A stretch of 44,439 bases of DNA from NCBI RefSeq assembly GCF_018916875.1, contig NZ_JAHLNO010000025.1:1-44439 (forward strand). The letters are read 5' to 3'. The notes below the pieces were generated by a model, which made no database searches, was not told the origin of the DNA, and was given only the letters and a program-made list of their open reading frames with translations. The translations under genes were made by a program, and so were the position numbers. Below are positions 25,565-34,759 of this stretch, piece after piece. Numbering within the stretch: the first letter of the stretch is position 1; the number at the start of each line of letters is the position of its first letter. This DNA is from Virgibacillus proomii. Its GTDB lineage: Bacteria > Bacillota > Bacilli > Bacillales > Amphibacillaceae.

Positions 25565-26893
25565 TTAGCTTACTTTTGTATCCTTACCTTTTGGAAAACC
25601 GATGGCGATAGAAATTAAACCGACAACAATCATTAAAATAGAATACCAGTTATACGGCATAATACTTACAGGTGAGACCCCTGCCATCCCTCCAATTACC
25701 AGCAATTGGCCTGCATAGGGTAATAAACCATTGAATGCAGAGGAGAATACATCTAATAAACTTGCTGTACGAGAACGTGAAATACCAAATTCGTCAGAAA
25801 TATCTTTTGCTAATGGTCCTGCTGCAATAATTGAAATTGTGTTATTCGTAGTCGAAATATCCATTAAACTAACAAGGGCCGCAATGGATAGCTCTCCACC
25901 ACGAGCAGTTTTTGTTTTCTTGGTAAGTGCGTGTAAAAGCCAATCTATACCACCTAAATACTTCATTAGCGCAACGAGACCACCTACTAGAATCGCAATT
26001 ATTGCCATGTCTTCCATACCTTTCATTCCCTCATGAGCGATTTTCATAAATTCAATAATGGTAAAATCTCCGTGGACTAAACCAATAATCATACCTGAAA
26101 AAATCCCCATGACCATTACCGTAATTACTTCAATACCAACTAATGATAGAACAATAACCAATACGTATGGGATGATATTTATTAAACTATAGTCATAAGA
26201 ACCGGAAATCGCCACTGTATCAATTGGCACGAGTGTTAACAAGACCAGATTAATCACAACTGCTGGTAGAACCATTAAGATATTCGCTTTAAATTTATCC
26301 TTCATTGAAATTTCTTGCGTACGAGTAGCTGCAATAGTTGTATCTGAAATAAAAGATAAGTTATCACCAAACATCGCTGCTCCAACAACAATTCCACATA
26401 CTAGCGCTATATTTGCTCCAGTTTTGTCAGCTATATCTATTGCTAATGGTGCCAATGCTGCTACAGTCCCCATTGATGTTCCCATAGCAAAGCTTAATAT
26501 ACACCCAATAATAAACAGTCCTGGCAAAATTAAATTTGATGGTAAAACACTCAAACCTAGGTTTGTCACCGAATCAACTGCATTCATTCCACTGGCAACC
26601 CCATGAAATGCTCCAGCTAGAATAAAAATAATAACCATTAGAATTAAAGTGTGATCACCGCCACCTTTACAAAACATCATAATCCGTTCTTCAAACTTGA
26701 GTGGATTATCTTTATTTTTCATCATCAAAGCAATTCCCGAAGCAATCAGAATTCCAATCATTAATGGCATATTTTCAAAATTACCTGAAACTAACCCTGT
26801 CAGCATATACAAAACTAAAAAGATTATAAGTGGGACAAGCCCCATAAACTGACCTTTATTCGGAGTTTTTGTTTTTTCTTTGTTTTTCTGCAT
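25565..26893 (-). CDS. NhaC-family Na+/H+ antiporter-like transporter
   Basis: A 442-aa polytopic protein with about 11-12 hydrophobic segments. It has the NhaC/ion-transporter signatures CILSFAMGTSMGTVAALAP and GAAMFGDNLSFISDTTIAA, plus the acidic SLMDISTTNNTISII loop. NhaC-type proteins exchange Na+ for H+ or organic anions (MleN type). Its place at the head of a sugar-phosphate cassette suggests uptake or export of a pathway metabolite, or ion balance; that is inference. RBS AAAAAGGAGAACTG. It is divergent from the DeoR regulator across a 298-bp region with a palindrome. Confidence 0.85.
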   Translation of the reverse strand: MQKNKEKTKTPNKGQFMGLVPLIIFLVLYMLTGLVSGNFENMPLMIGILIASGIALMMKNKDNPLKFEERIMMFCKGGGDHTLILMVIIFILAGAFHGVASGMNAVDSVTNLGLSVLPSNLILPGLFIIGCILSFAMGTSMGTVAALAPLAIDIADKTGANIALVCGIVVGAAMFGDNLSFISDTTIAATRTQEISMKDKFKANILMVLPAVVINLVLLTLVPIDTVAISGSYDYSLINIIPYVLVIVLSLVGIEVITVMVMGIFSGMIIGLVHGDFTIIEFMKIAHEGMKGMEDMAIIAILVGGLVALMKYLGGIDWLLHALTKKTKTARGGELSIAALVSLMDISTTNNTISIIAAGPLAKDISDEFGISRSRTASLLDVFSSAFNGLLPYAGQLLVIGGMAGVSPVSIMPYNWYSILMIVVGLISIAIGFPKGKDTKVS

Positions 26894-27001
26894 TTACAGT
26901 TCTCCTTTTTATTAGATAATTCGTAAAACATGTCCATCCCCAAAATTAACAAAAATATACTCCTTTCTATATAAATTTGTTTTATGAAACTTCATGTATA
27001 C

Positions 27002-27033
27002 GTTCCCAACGATTTAATCATAAATTGGGGAAC
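27002..27033. promoter_or_regulatory. candidate operator between divergent antiporter and deoR genes
   Basis: Inverted repeat GTTCCCAA and TTGGGGAAC (one extra G) separated by about 15 bp, in the shared 298-bp upstream region. The most obvious dyad there and a likely binding site for the DeoR-family protein encoded at 27191. A cre-like TGTATACGTTCCCA overlaps its left arm, with two mismatches. Confidence 0.45.
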
Positions 27034-27190
27034 ACGAAAAGTCAATACATTTCACAGAAGTTCAAAACTAATATTTTTGTAATTTTGGTTTATATTGGTT
27101 ATTTATTTGGAATAAGTATATATTTTGTTTACTTTTTCTTTATTCTGTGGTAAGGTTACAATTAATAAATCGAAAGGAAAGGTTCTTTTG

Positions 27191-27949
27191 ATGAAATATG
27201 ATAGATTACAAGAAATTTTAAGACAACTTAATAATACAGGTAGCGTAAAAGTGACGGATTTGAGTAAAAAGTTAAATGTAACAGAAGAAACTATCCGTAA
27301 AGATTTAGCAACATTAGAGAAAGAAAAAAAACTAAAGCGAGTACGTGGAGGAGCCTATCTGCCAAATACATTTGATAAAGAAGTCCCTGTTCTACTAAGG
27401 GAGACAATGTTTAAAGAAGAAAAACAAATTATGGCTAAAAAATGCTTGAAATTTATTGAAGATGGAGATTCTATCGCTTTAGACAGTTCAACTACAGCAA
27501 TTTCGATTGCAACTCTATTAAAAATGACTACACTAAAAATTACCGTCATTTCAAATTCTTTGGATATAGCCAACGTCTTAAAGGATCATAAAACCATTAA
27601 ACTGATTATTATTGGAGGAAACTTTAGGAATGTATCGCACTCTTTTATTGGGGTGAATGCTCAAGCAAATATTTCGAGATACTTAATTGATAAAGCATTC
27701 ATCAGTAGTTCAGGTATTAGCCTAAATATTGGGCCGACGGATTATAGTGAAGATGAATCGCTTGTTAGAAAACAATTCTTGCTACAATCACAACAAAATT
27801 ATTTAGTGGTGGATCATACGAAATTTGATTTTAGAACCATTCATTTAATTGATGATTTTTCGCACATTTCAACGGTTATTACAGATAAAAAACCATCTGG
27901 TGAATGGATCGATTTCTTTAAAAACAGTAAAATTCAATTAATATATTAA
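27191..27949 (+). CDS. DeoR-family transcriptional regulator
   Basis: A 252-aa protein from ATG 27191, set by GAAAGGAAAGG about 10 nt upstream; the frame back to 27125 lacks an RBS. The N-terminal winged HTH of DeoR type is RLQEILRQLNNTGSVKVTDL, then LNVTEETIRKDLATLEKE (about residues 4-50), with RVRGGAYLP as the wing. The C-terminal DeoRC effector domain has ALDSSTTAISIATLL and VISNSLDIANVL, which bind a sugar phosphate. It is the first gene of a two-gene operon with the alcohol dehydrogenase and is divergent from the antiporter and sugar genes, so it very likely represses this cassette until a phosphorylated deoxy sugar appears. Confidence 0.88.
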   Translation: MKYDRLQEILRQLNNTGSVKVTDLSKKLNVTEETIRKDLATLEKEKKLKRVRGGAYLPNTFDKEVPVLLRETMFKEEKQIMAKKCLKFIEDGDSIALDSSTTAISIATLLKMTTLKITVISNSLDIANVLKDHKTIKLIIIGGNFRNVSHSFIGVNAQANISRYLIDKAFISSSGISLNIGPTDYSEDESLVRKQFLLQSQQNYLVVDHTKFDFRTIHLIDDFSHISTVITDKKPSGEWIDFFKNSKIQLIY

Positions 27950-28007
27950 CGATTGACTCCTTTATGATATACGTATCCCAACAATCACATATAAATTAAA
28001 GGAGCTT

Positions 28008-29186
28008 ATGATGACTATGCTAAATTTTAATTACTGTAATCCAGCAAATATTTATTTTGGAAAAGGTCAAGAAAGTCAGGTAGGAGAACTTATCGATTTA
28101 GAGAGTCATTCAAAAAAGGTTTTAGTACTCTATAGCGGTGACTATATCTTTGATTTAGGAATCTACGATACGATTGAAAAAGAGCTAAATAAAAAGAAAA
28201 TTACCATTTTCAGAAATGGAGAAGTTGTACCTAACCCTGAGATCTCCTTAATCCGTCACTTAGTTTCTCTTGTAAAAGAAAACCAAATTGATTTTATTTT
28301 AGCTGTAGGAGGCGGTAGTGTTATTGATACAGCTAAAGCCGTATCCTTTGGTGCACTGTACGAAGAAGACGTATGGGATTTCTTCATCGGTAAAGCTCAA
28401 GTAGAAAATGCTTTACCAATTGGCGTTATATCTACTGTTGCATCTTCTGGATCTGAAATGTCAAACGCAACTATCGTCTCCAATGGAGAACATAAATTAG
28501 GAGTTGAAACAAATTTAATTATTCCTAAATTTTCCATACTCAATCCGGAATTTACGTTAAAACTGCCTAAATATCATACAGGAGTTGGGGTATCCGATAT
28601 TTTAACCCACCTGTTAGAGCGCTATTTCACTCGTGTTGAGAACGTTAATTTAACGGACCATCTTCTTGAGGGTGCAATTAAATCACTCTTAATTAGTGGT
28701 AATCAATTAATGGCACAGCTTGATAATTATAATTTAAGAGCTGAAGTTATGTGGACAGCAGTGATGGCTCATAACAATAGTTTAGAACTAGGACGTGAGC
28801 CAGACTGGGCTTCACATCGAATTGAGCATGAAATTAGTGGACAATATGGTATTACCCACGGTGAAGGAATGGCGATTGTCTTTCCTGCATGGATGCAATA
28901 TGTAAGTCAATTTCACCCATCTATTTTTGTTAAGTATGGAGTTCGAGTTTTTAATCTTGATCCTTTCACCTATTCGGAGGAAGAAATTATTCAATTAAGC
29001 ATTGAAAAAACACGTGAATTCTTTACTAACATGGGTATGAAGTCGCACCTATCTGAATTTGAAATCGATGATACTCACTTTATAAAGATGGCTAATCGAG
29101 CAACTAAAAATGACACTCAACCAGTTGGTCATCTGAAAAAATTAAGCGCTGAAGATATTGTAAAGGTTTTAAAACTAGCATTATAA
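28008..29186 (+). CDS. iron-containing alcohol dehydrogenase (BDH/YugJ-like)
   Basis: A 392-aa group III alcohol dehydrogenase. The NAD(P)-binding GGGSVIDTAKAVS is at 101-113. Iron ligands are D197 and H201 (GVSDILTHLLE), H270 (DWASHRIEHE) and H284 (ITHGEGMAI). The closest relatives by motif are NADH-dependent butanol dehydrogenases (YugJ/YugK). In this cassette it probably reduces the aldehyde released by the class II aldolase (acetaldehyde or methylthioacetaldehyde) to the alcohol, regenerating NAD(P)+. AAAGGAG precedes ATGATG at 28008. It lies 58 bp downstream of deoR, same strand. Confidence 0.9.
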   Translation: MMTMLNFNYCNPANIYFGKGQESQVGELIDLESHSKKVLVLYSGDYIFDLGIYDTIEKELNKKKITIFRNGEVVPNPEISLIRHLVSLVKENQIDFILAVGGGSVIDTAKAVSFGALYEEDVWDFFIGKAQVENALPIGVISTVASSGSEMSNATIVSNGEHKLGVETNLIIPKFSILNPEFTLKLPKYHTGVGVSDILTHLLERYFTRVENVNLTDHLLEGAIKSLLISGNQLMAQLDNYNLRAEVMWTAVMAHNNSLELGREPDWASHRIEHEISGQYGITHGEGMAIVFPAWMQYVSQFHPSIFVKYGVRVFNLDPFTYSEEEIIQLSIEKTREFFTNMGMKSHLSEFEIDDTHFIKMANRATKNDTQPVGHLKKLSAEDIVKVLKLAL

Positions 29187-29260
29187 ATAATAACTGTGAT
29201 TTGATTTACAAGTTTGACTTAAAACCAACGAACACCTAAAAAACTGATTAAAGAAGTACG

Positions 29261-29490
29261 CGATAAAGGGAAACTTCATTCAGTGGAGCTTTTCCTTCAT
29301 CCTCAACGGATAAGTAGAACAAAAGCTAGAAGCGCTCAATTAGCGAGGTACGAACTGGAGATTTTCTGAGATAAATGGAGACTTCATTCAAGGAATATTT
29401 TTCTCTGATGTTAGTTAAAATAACCGGGCATTGGAGGTACCGATTCGCTCATAGATTCACAAAAAATTAGCAGTTCAAGTGAGAGAAGTA
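29261..29490 (+). repeat. modular hairpin repeat, copy R8 (degenerate)
   Basis: Two successive GATAAAgGGAAACTTCATTCA-type modules (29261 and about 29371), the first with CAGTGGAG ... CTCAACGG. AGAAGCGCTC lies between, followed by remains of GGGCATTGGAGGTACCG and AAGTGAGAG. Pairing is partly lost. Confidence 0.6.
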
Positions 29491-29786
29491 TGGCTAGATG
29501 TCCAGTTAAATCAAAGCTTGCTTAACTGATATACCTATAATGGACACAACTTCCTTCACTATGGAGAGGATACTTTTATGGCAGACAATGCCAGAAGCCA
29601 AGAAAGACATGATAATGAATTAACATGAAAATCAAAGAACTTTAGCCCAGCTAAGTACTTTATTTGTCCACGCTGGTATGAAAGGTTTTAGTATAGTTAT
29701 TGATAAACAAACATACTATGACTTATATGAATGAAATCTATTCTTTTTTCTATCAAAAAGAAATCCCTCATACCCATAATCTTACA
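29491..29786. other. intergenic with a short decayed reading frame
   Basis: GGAGAGGATACTTTT precedes an ATG at 29578 whose frame (MADNARSQERHDNELT) stops after 16 codons. Other frames show SPAKYFICPRWYERF. It looks like gene debris, but I cannot name the gene. Confidence 0.35.
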
Positions 29787-29829
29787 AAAATGGCAGCTGT
29801 CCTTTCAGTGTAAGGCAGCTGCCATTTTA
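29787..29829. terminator. strong hairpin terminator
   Basis: Perfect 13-bp stem AAAATGGCAGCTG/CAGCTGCCATTTT with a 16-nt loop, followed by TTTTAATTTT. It may end transcripts from either side (minus-strand gene at 29906 or plus-strand adh). Confidence 0.75.
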
Positions 29830-29905
29830 ATTTTAAAAAGAATGAGCTTCCATAAATGGTTCATTAACGATTTTAATCTACTTTTAGTTTAACCTCTTTT
29901 GTCAC

Positions 29906-30100
29906 TTACTCCAACAGAAATAACTGCTTTAATACATCAACATTTACATCAAAAGTAAACTTACTAAAAAGACTAATCCAATCCGTGCCAGTTAACTGGC
30001 CGCTTATTACGATCGTACCTAAAAACAATAATAAAATGATAAAGCTAAACAGATAGCATTCTAATGATTCCTTCCACTCTGGTTTATCTATTTGCTTCAT
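29906..30100 (-). CDS. small membrane protein, unknown (64 aa)
   Basis: The ATG at 30100 follows AAGGAGAAAAGAAC, a good RBS. A charged N-terminus (MKQIDKPEWKESLE) precedes one hydrophobic helix (about 16-35: CYLFSFIILLLFLGTIVISG) and an amphipathic C-terminus. It lies 37 bp downstream of the 117-aa gene on the same strand and probably shares its transcript, ending at the 29787 hairpin. No family recognised; short single-pass proteins of this kind are common among Bacillus sporulation and stress genes. Confidence 0.6.
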   Translation of the reverse strand: MKQIDKPEWKESLECYLFSFIILLLFLGTIVISGQLTGTDWISLFSKFTFDVNVDVLKQLFLLE

Positions 30101-30137
30101 GTTCTTTTCTCCTTCTCATGTTTTTTAACAGTTATTC

Positions 30138-30491
30138 TTAAACATGAAAGAAAGAGAGATAATTGGAGTGATACTTCATAACATCCACCATCCGACTTGT
30201 ATCTGTAGCATACCAGGTTGTTTGTAAAGGTGCTTTGACATAATGATAGCGAAGTGGCGATGGTAATCGTATTACAGGAGGAAAATCAGAATCAACCATT
30301 TCATTCTGTTGCAAAAGAGTTGCAGAAGTTGATAGCTGTACAGCTTCACTATCATATACCTGCATAACCGAAGTAATCGTTGTCTCTTCATGGTTATCGA
30401 TTTGTATTTGATTTAGTTTCTGTTGTGCTTGACTAACCAATAGACTAATAAGCACGAGCAATATGAATGAACGAATCAACTTTTTACCCAT
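30138..30491 (-). CDS. secreted or membrane-anchored protein, unknown (117 aa)
   Basis: The ATG at 30491 (MGKKLIRSF) was chosen because AGGAGG lies 7 nt upstream; the frame begins six codons earlier. A basic N-terminus and a hydrophobic segment (about 5-21: LIRSFILLVLISLLVSQ) form a signal peptide or anchor. The rest is polar with no Cys (DNHEETTITSVMQVYDSEAV, then FPPVIRLPSPLRYHYVKAP). Likely extracytoplasmic. Partner of the 64-aa gene. No family or function recognised. Confidence 0.6.
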   Translation of the reverse strand: MGKKLIRSFILLVLISLLVSQAQQKLNQIQIDNHEETTITSVMQVYDSEAVQLSTSATLLQQNEMVDSDFPPVIRLPSPLRYHYVKAPLQTTWYATDTSRMVDVMKYHSNYLSFFHV

Positions 30492-30509
30492 TTTTCTTCC
30501 TCCTACCAT

Positions 30510-30907
30510 CTACTATACCATGTTTTTCTAGACAAAAAAGTAATTATCTCTTCCAATGATGGCAGTAGTCAACATGTGCAAATATGCTGTTTTATGATCT
30601 ATTGCAAGCTCCAGTAAATTTGTGTTTTATCATCACAATAAAATCTTTCCAAATTACTGGCAGTAACGATGGTCTCCATTATTTTTTACTGGAACAAAGC
30701 ATAGAATAATGGCTTTCCCAATGAGTAGTAACGAGAAGTTCATGATGATAAGGTAATAAAGTTTCTATCTTCTACCTAGAGCATACTGGCAGTAATTATA
30801 CTTTAGAGTAAAACCTTTTTCCATTCTTTTGGAATTCTCTAGAATAAATTTTCTTGATGAACAATCATTAGGTTTTTTCTGTATTAGATTTTCATTATCC
30901 TCTACCT
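30510..30907. other. 400-bp intergenic with repeated ACTGGCAGTA palindromes
   Basis: TTACTGGCAGTAA (30654-30666) and ATACTGGCAGTAAT (30783-30796) are near-perfect palindromes. Half sites CCAGTAAA (about 30611) and TTTACTGG (about 30686) flank the first. They could be an operator set for the 117-aa gene; no ORF is present. Confidence 0.35.
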
Positions 30908-31141
30908 CTAAAGTATGATAATAAAAGTATTATTATCTTTTTTGCTGAACCATTTTTTCAATTGCAAGTAAAACTCTAATATCGTTATATCTTCTTGAAA
31001 AAACAATTCTCCATTAACTTCTAGCTTCAATTCACCATCTATTCGGTAAACATTAGCATAATCTTTCTTTTTCTTTTCAATCATTGATTTATCAGTTGTA
31101 AACGTAAAATCCATGGCAAATTGATTAGTTAAGTGACTCAT
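30908..31141 (-). CDS. small hypothetical protein (77 aa)
   Basis: The ATG at 31141 is preceded by GAAGGGA. The product has a beta-rich pattern (FAMDFTFTTDKSM, YANVYRIDGELKLEVNGELFF), then ITILEFYLQLKKWF, and no membrane segment. The layout recalls short Bacillus proteins in which a VNGxxFF strand is followed by a helical LxxQLxxW segment, usually about twice this length, so this copy may be truncated. No operon partner and no function assignable. Confidence 0.5.
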   Translation of the reverse strand: MSHLTNQFAMDFTFTTDKSMIEKKKKDYANVYRIDGELKLEVNGELFFQEDITILEFYLQLKKWFSKKDNNTFIIIL

Positions 31142-31291
31142 ATGCTAAATCCCTTCTATGGCAGGCATCTTATTATCTAAGTAATAGCATATACGAGGAT
31201 GTTCAAAAAAGATGGTTAGACAATGGGAGATACATTAATAAAATTATTATTTTGTACTTCACAACCATAACATGATACTTTATATGTAAAA

Positions 31292-32287
31292 TTGCAATGC
31301 AAACAGACGGGAGAACCCTCCAGCGTTAAACCAGTGTATCAAGATGCATTTAATGGAAATAATTGGCTTCCATTTGAAAAATCTCTTTATCTGGGAGAAG
31401 GAAACACACCAATTATTCAGTTTAGCAACGATTATCCACTATTAATAAAAAACGAATCACTTAACCCGACAGGATCCCATAAAGACCGAATCAGTTCATA
31501 TACTATTTCAATGGCCCTAGCTAAGGGTTATAAAGGTGTTGTTATTGCTTCAAGTGGAAACGCAGGGCTTTCTTTAGCCTCGTATGCAAGTTACGCTCAA
31601 CTTCCTTGTATTGTTATATCTACATATAAATTAAATAAAACCATAGCCAATATGATTGAAAGTACTGGAGCTAAGCTTATTTGTACAAATTCTTCTTTTG
31701 TGAGATGGAATATCACGAAACAATACGTTGCAGATGGTTTTTATCCAGCTACGAATTTTTTAAATCCTCCGGTTGGCAGTCAACCTATTGGAGTTCAAGC
31801 CTTTAAGAATATTGCTCGTGAGTGTTATGCCCAACTTAATTATCAAATACCAGCAAAAGTGATTGTTCCTACCTCTAGGGGGGACTTGATCTGGGGAATT
31901 TTTGAGGGCTTTAAGGAACTGAAGCAAATTAATCTTATAGATCATATACCTAAAATGTATGCGGTCGAACCATTTCAAAGAATCAGTAAAGTTTTAGAGG
32001 GACAACCATATACGAATATATTCGATGGAACTACTGAACTTACTTCCATCAATGGTCAAACCGTTACCTTTCAAGCGATTCAAGCGGTTAAAGAAAGTAA
32101 TGAAGCTGCTATTGTTGTTTCCAATCAAGAAGCTCAAGTTGCTCAGAAATTAGCTAGTCATAGAGGAATTCATTTGGAGTTATCATCAGCTGCTGCAATT
32201 GCTGCAAGCGAAAAAATAGATGACACATTAAATGAAAAAGGATCTATCATGGCAATCACTACCTCTTCTAACTTTCTTCCTGTCTAA
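31292..32287 (+). CDS. PLP-dependent threonine synthase-like enzyme (N-terminus uncertain)
   Basis: A 331-aa fold-type II PLP enzyme. SHKDR (about residues 62-66) carries the Schiff-base Lys. ASSGNAGLSLASYAS is the Ser/Asn phosphate-binding loop, and VPTSRGDLIWGIFEGF a second glycine-rich segment. Threonine synthase is closest; many such proteins in Firmicutes are paralogues of unknown substrate. The first usable start is TTG 31292 with no RBS. The frame stays open only to 31271, and family members usually have about 20-60 more N-terminal residues, often with a Cys-rich element. The gene may be N-terminally damaged. SSNFLPV ends the protein. No thr or hom genes are nearby. Confidence 0.7.
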   Translation: MQCKQTGEPSSVKPVYQDAFNGNNWLPFEKSLYLGEGNTPIIQFSNDYPLLIKNESLNPTGSHKDRISSYTISMALAKGYKGVVIASSGNAGLSLASYASYAQLPCIVISTYKLNKTIANMIESTGAKLICTNSSFVRWNITKQYVADGFYPATNFLNPPVGSQPIGVQAFKNIARECYAQLNYQIPAKVIVPTSRGDLIWGIFEGFKELKQINLIDHIPKMYAVEPFQRISKVLEGQPYTNIFDGTTELTSINGQTVTFQAIQAVKESNEAAIVVSNQEAQVAQKLASHRGIHLELSSAAAIAASEKIDDTLNEKGSIMAITTSSNFLPV

Positions 32288-32426
32288 TGGTATTATTTTA
32301 GTAATTCATTCTGATTAAAGTAAGCTTTACTAGAGCTTACTTAACATCTATTGTAAAATGATTAGAAGGCAAAGCTTTCAATTCTTATTTGTATCATATA
32401 AAAGTGAGAGAGCTTCCTATAGATAA

Positions 32427-32521
32427 TTAGAAAAACTTGGCTTGTCGCCAAGTCTTTTGGCGAAAGCTATAGTTTTTCTTATACTATAAACCATAAAGTT
32501 TTATACTTTCCTATAGTATAA
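32427..32521 (+). repeat. small palindromic element (MITE-like), copy 3
   Basis: Runs from TTAGAAAAACTTGGC to TTTCCTATAGTATA. Contains a perfect ACTTGGC-TTGTC-GCCAAGT hairpin and an outer TATACTATA/TATAGTATA pair. Same orientation as copy 1 (4792-4884). The remainder of 32290-32750 shows no gene. Confidence 0.85.
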
Positions 32522-32754
32522 AATTAAAGCTGCTTTGCCAGCATGTTTAAGAAACTTTTCTAATGTTGAGCACAACCTTTTTTAAATTATTTATTACTTA
32601 CTAAACACAACCGAATAGAAATTTTACGCATCTTAGATCTGACAATTCGAATTTTTTACAACATCATAGATTGATAGTCGTAACATTTTGAAGTCTGATA
32701 CTTAAAAGGGGTAGCTGGTTGGGAGTTTTATTACAATTTAGTTGGGGTGTATAT

Positions 32755-33039
32755 ATGGAATACAAATATTTTTCATGGAGAAGTTATTTATCACTTATTA
32801 CAAGTATCGTTTTATCCATGTCGATGCTATGTTTGGAAATTGTTAGCAGTCTGATTAGCGAAAGGGTTGGTATGACTTTAATTGCTATCTCTTTCATTGC
32901 ATGCACATTATTTACTTTTTTAGCTTTTATCAGTAGGAAAGAAAAAAAGATTATGGCATTCCTTTCGCTTACGCTACTAATAGCCAATACCGTAACGATC
33001 ATCTTTTTCCTATGGTTCGGGGCAAATTTTATACATTAA
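32755..33039 (+). CDS. small polytopic membrane protein, unknown (94 aa)
   Basis: Starts at ATG 32755 (MEYKYFSWR) after GGGGTG; an upstream in-frame TTG at 32719 with AAAGGGG is the alternative (106 aa). Three hydrophobic segments (about 12-32, 38-58 and 64-88) are separated by short basic loops (SERVG, RKEKKI). No family recognised. Followed directly by repeat copy R9. Confidence 0.6.
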   Translation: MEYKYFSWRSYLSLITSIVLSMSMLCLEIVSSLISERVGMTLIAISFIACTLFTFLAFISRKEKKIMAFLSLTLLIANTVTIIFFLWFGANFIH

Positions 33040-33111
33040 TACATGCTCTAAAAGGCTTCAGCCAACATAGCTTTTAAATAGAAATGGATTGCTTGTTTTA
33101 AAGAAAAAAGT

Positions 33112-33575
33112 ACAAGCGCTCGGTTAGCGACAAACAAATTGAAGATTTTCTGACGAGATAAAGTAAACTTCATTCAAGGAATGTTTTTCTCCTTGAAGTA
33201 GACCTAGGGCTAAAAACAAAACGTCCTTGAAAAAGTAGTACACTTTTTCTACGTGCGATGCCAATTCAAGTAGCTTTCCTTGTCCTTGAAAAATCGCGAT
33301 GTATTGCTGCGTAGCTTTCCTTGTCCTTTCGCCCCAAAAAGCAGGGATTTAGGAGTCTTTTCTCTCATAAAGTTTGCAAAAAATAAGCAGATTTTTTTCA
33401 GAGAAATACGGCTCCTTACATTCGGGATAACGGAAACATGCCTCTAAAACAGGGTATGCCGACGTCTGGGCGGCAAGCCCGCTTTTAGTCGGCCTTCCTT
33501 TAGATTCAAGCCAATGTTAACTTATCGCAGGAAGAATCGAAGTTTGCATCAGCTTGAGCGCATAAGCTAGACGAC
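33112..33575 (+). repeat. modular hairpin repeat, copy R9 (near complete)
   Basis: Contains AAGCGCTCGGTTAGCGAC and GATAAAGTAAACTTCA with stem TTCAAGGA (33173-33180)/TCCTTGAA (33190-33197). Next are GAAAAAG...CTTTTTC, CGCGATGTATTGCTGCG, arms GGATTTAGGAGTC and GGCTCCTTACATTCGG, GCCGACGTCTGGGCGGC, and the tail AAGCTAGACGACG. The module order matches R1, R4 and R5. Confidence 0.85.
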
Positions 33576-33788
33576 GATCTCTTTTCAACAAGTTATAGCT
33601 TGTAGAAACGGAAATCATTTCCTAGACAACAAGACAACTGAATGTATTATTTCTTATAATATTTAGAAACGCCTTTTAAAAACTTGGCTGAGCTAGTATC
33701 TAGCATGAAGGTTTTCTTATATCAATAAATTCGTTATCCATGGATCTTTACCTAGTATTATATCAATATAATTTTCACTCAAACTTAA

Positions 33789-33830
33789 ACGGCACTTGCA
33801 AGAATAGAACTATTGCAAGTGCCGTTTATT
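33789..33830. terminator. terminator of the BASS transporter gene
   Basis: Perfect 15-bp stem AAACGGCACTTGCAA/TTGCAAGTGCCGTTT with an 11-nt loop. It ends at the last codon of the minus-strand gene; A/T tracts flank both sides. Confidence 0.8.
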
Positions 33831-34759
33831 TATTTTTTTGTTTTTTGCGCCCAGTACGTGGCTAATAACGGGCCGGAAATATTATGCCAAAAACTAAAAA
33901 TAGCGCTAGGTACTGCTGCAATTGGATTAAAATGAGCAGTCGCTAATGCTGCGCCTAATCCGGAGTTCTGCATTCCAACTTCAATGGAAATCGCTTTTTG
34001 ATCATTATAGGGAAGCTTAAACAGCTTTGCGATGAAAAACCCGATCAAATAACCGAAACCATTATGTAAAATAACGACCGCAAAAATTAGCAAGCCCGAC
34101 TCGACAATTTTCTCTTTACTTCCCGCGACAACCGCTGCCATGATAAGAACGATGGCCACTACGGAAACGAGAGGCAACAAATCGACAGTTTTCTTCGCTT
34201 GTTCTTTCAAGAATAGTTGGACAATTAAACCAAGAATAATTGGCAACAAAACAATTTTTATAACAGACATGAACATGCTAGATGCCGACACTTCCAGCCA
34301 TTCCCTTGCCAAGAAATAGATAATAGCAGGTGTCAACAATGGAGCAAGTAATGTCGATACAGTTGTAACAGCTACGGAAAGCGCTGTATTACCCTTTGCC
34401 AGAAATGTTATGACATTAGAAGCAGTTCCGCCTGGACAAGCACCAACAAGAATGACACCAATCGCAATTTCGGGTGGCAAGTTTAAACCTTTTGCCAAAC
34501 CGTACGCGATGAGTGGCATCAATAAAAATTGTGAAACAACACCAATAACTACACTCTTTGGATGTCGAACCACTTCACTGAAGTCTTCTAAAGACAATGT
34601 CATCCCCATGCCAAACATGACGATCCCAAGCAGAATGGATATGTACTTGCCAATCCATAAAAATTGCTCTGGGATGAGAAATGCGACAACCGCCACAAGA
34701 AGTACCCAGAGGGCGAAAGTTTTTCCAATAAAATGACTGAATTTGACGAATGATTGCAT
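33830..34759 (-). CDS. bile acid:sodium symporter (BASS) family transporter, YocS/PanS-like
   Basis: A 309-aa polytopic protein with about nine to ten membrane helices. Family signatures are [32 protein letters not shown] and [13 protein letters not shown], the last two forming the crossed-helix Na+/substrate site. BASS proteins move organic anions with Na+; bacterial relatives include PanS for ketopantoate/pantoate and B. subtilis YocS. Substrate unknown here. The ATG follows ACAGGAGGTAG. Monocistronic, with its own terminator. Confidence 0.9.
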   Translation of the reverse strand: MQSFVKFSHFIGKTFALWVLLVAVVAFLIPEQFLWIGKYISILLGIVMFGMGMTLSLEDFSEVVRHPKSVVIGVVSQFLLMPLIAYGLAKGLNLPPEIAIGVILVGACPGGTASNVITFLAKGNTALSVAVTTVSTLLAPLLTPAIIYFLAREWLEVSASSMFMSVIKIVLLPIILGLIVQLFLKEQAKKTVDLLPLVSVVAIVLIMAAVVAGSKEKIVESGLLIFAVVILHNGFGYLIGFFIAKLFKLPYNDQKAISIEVGMQNSGLGAALATAHFNPIAAVPSAIFSFWHNISGPLLATYWAQKTKK

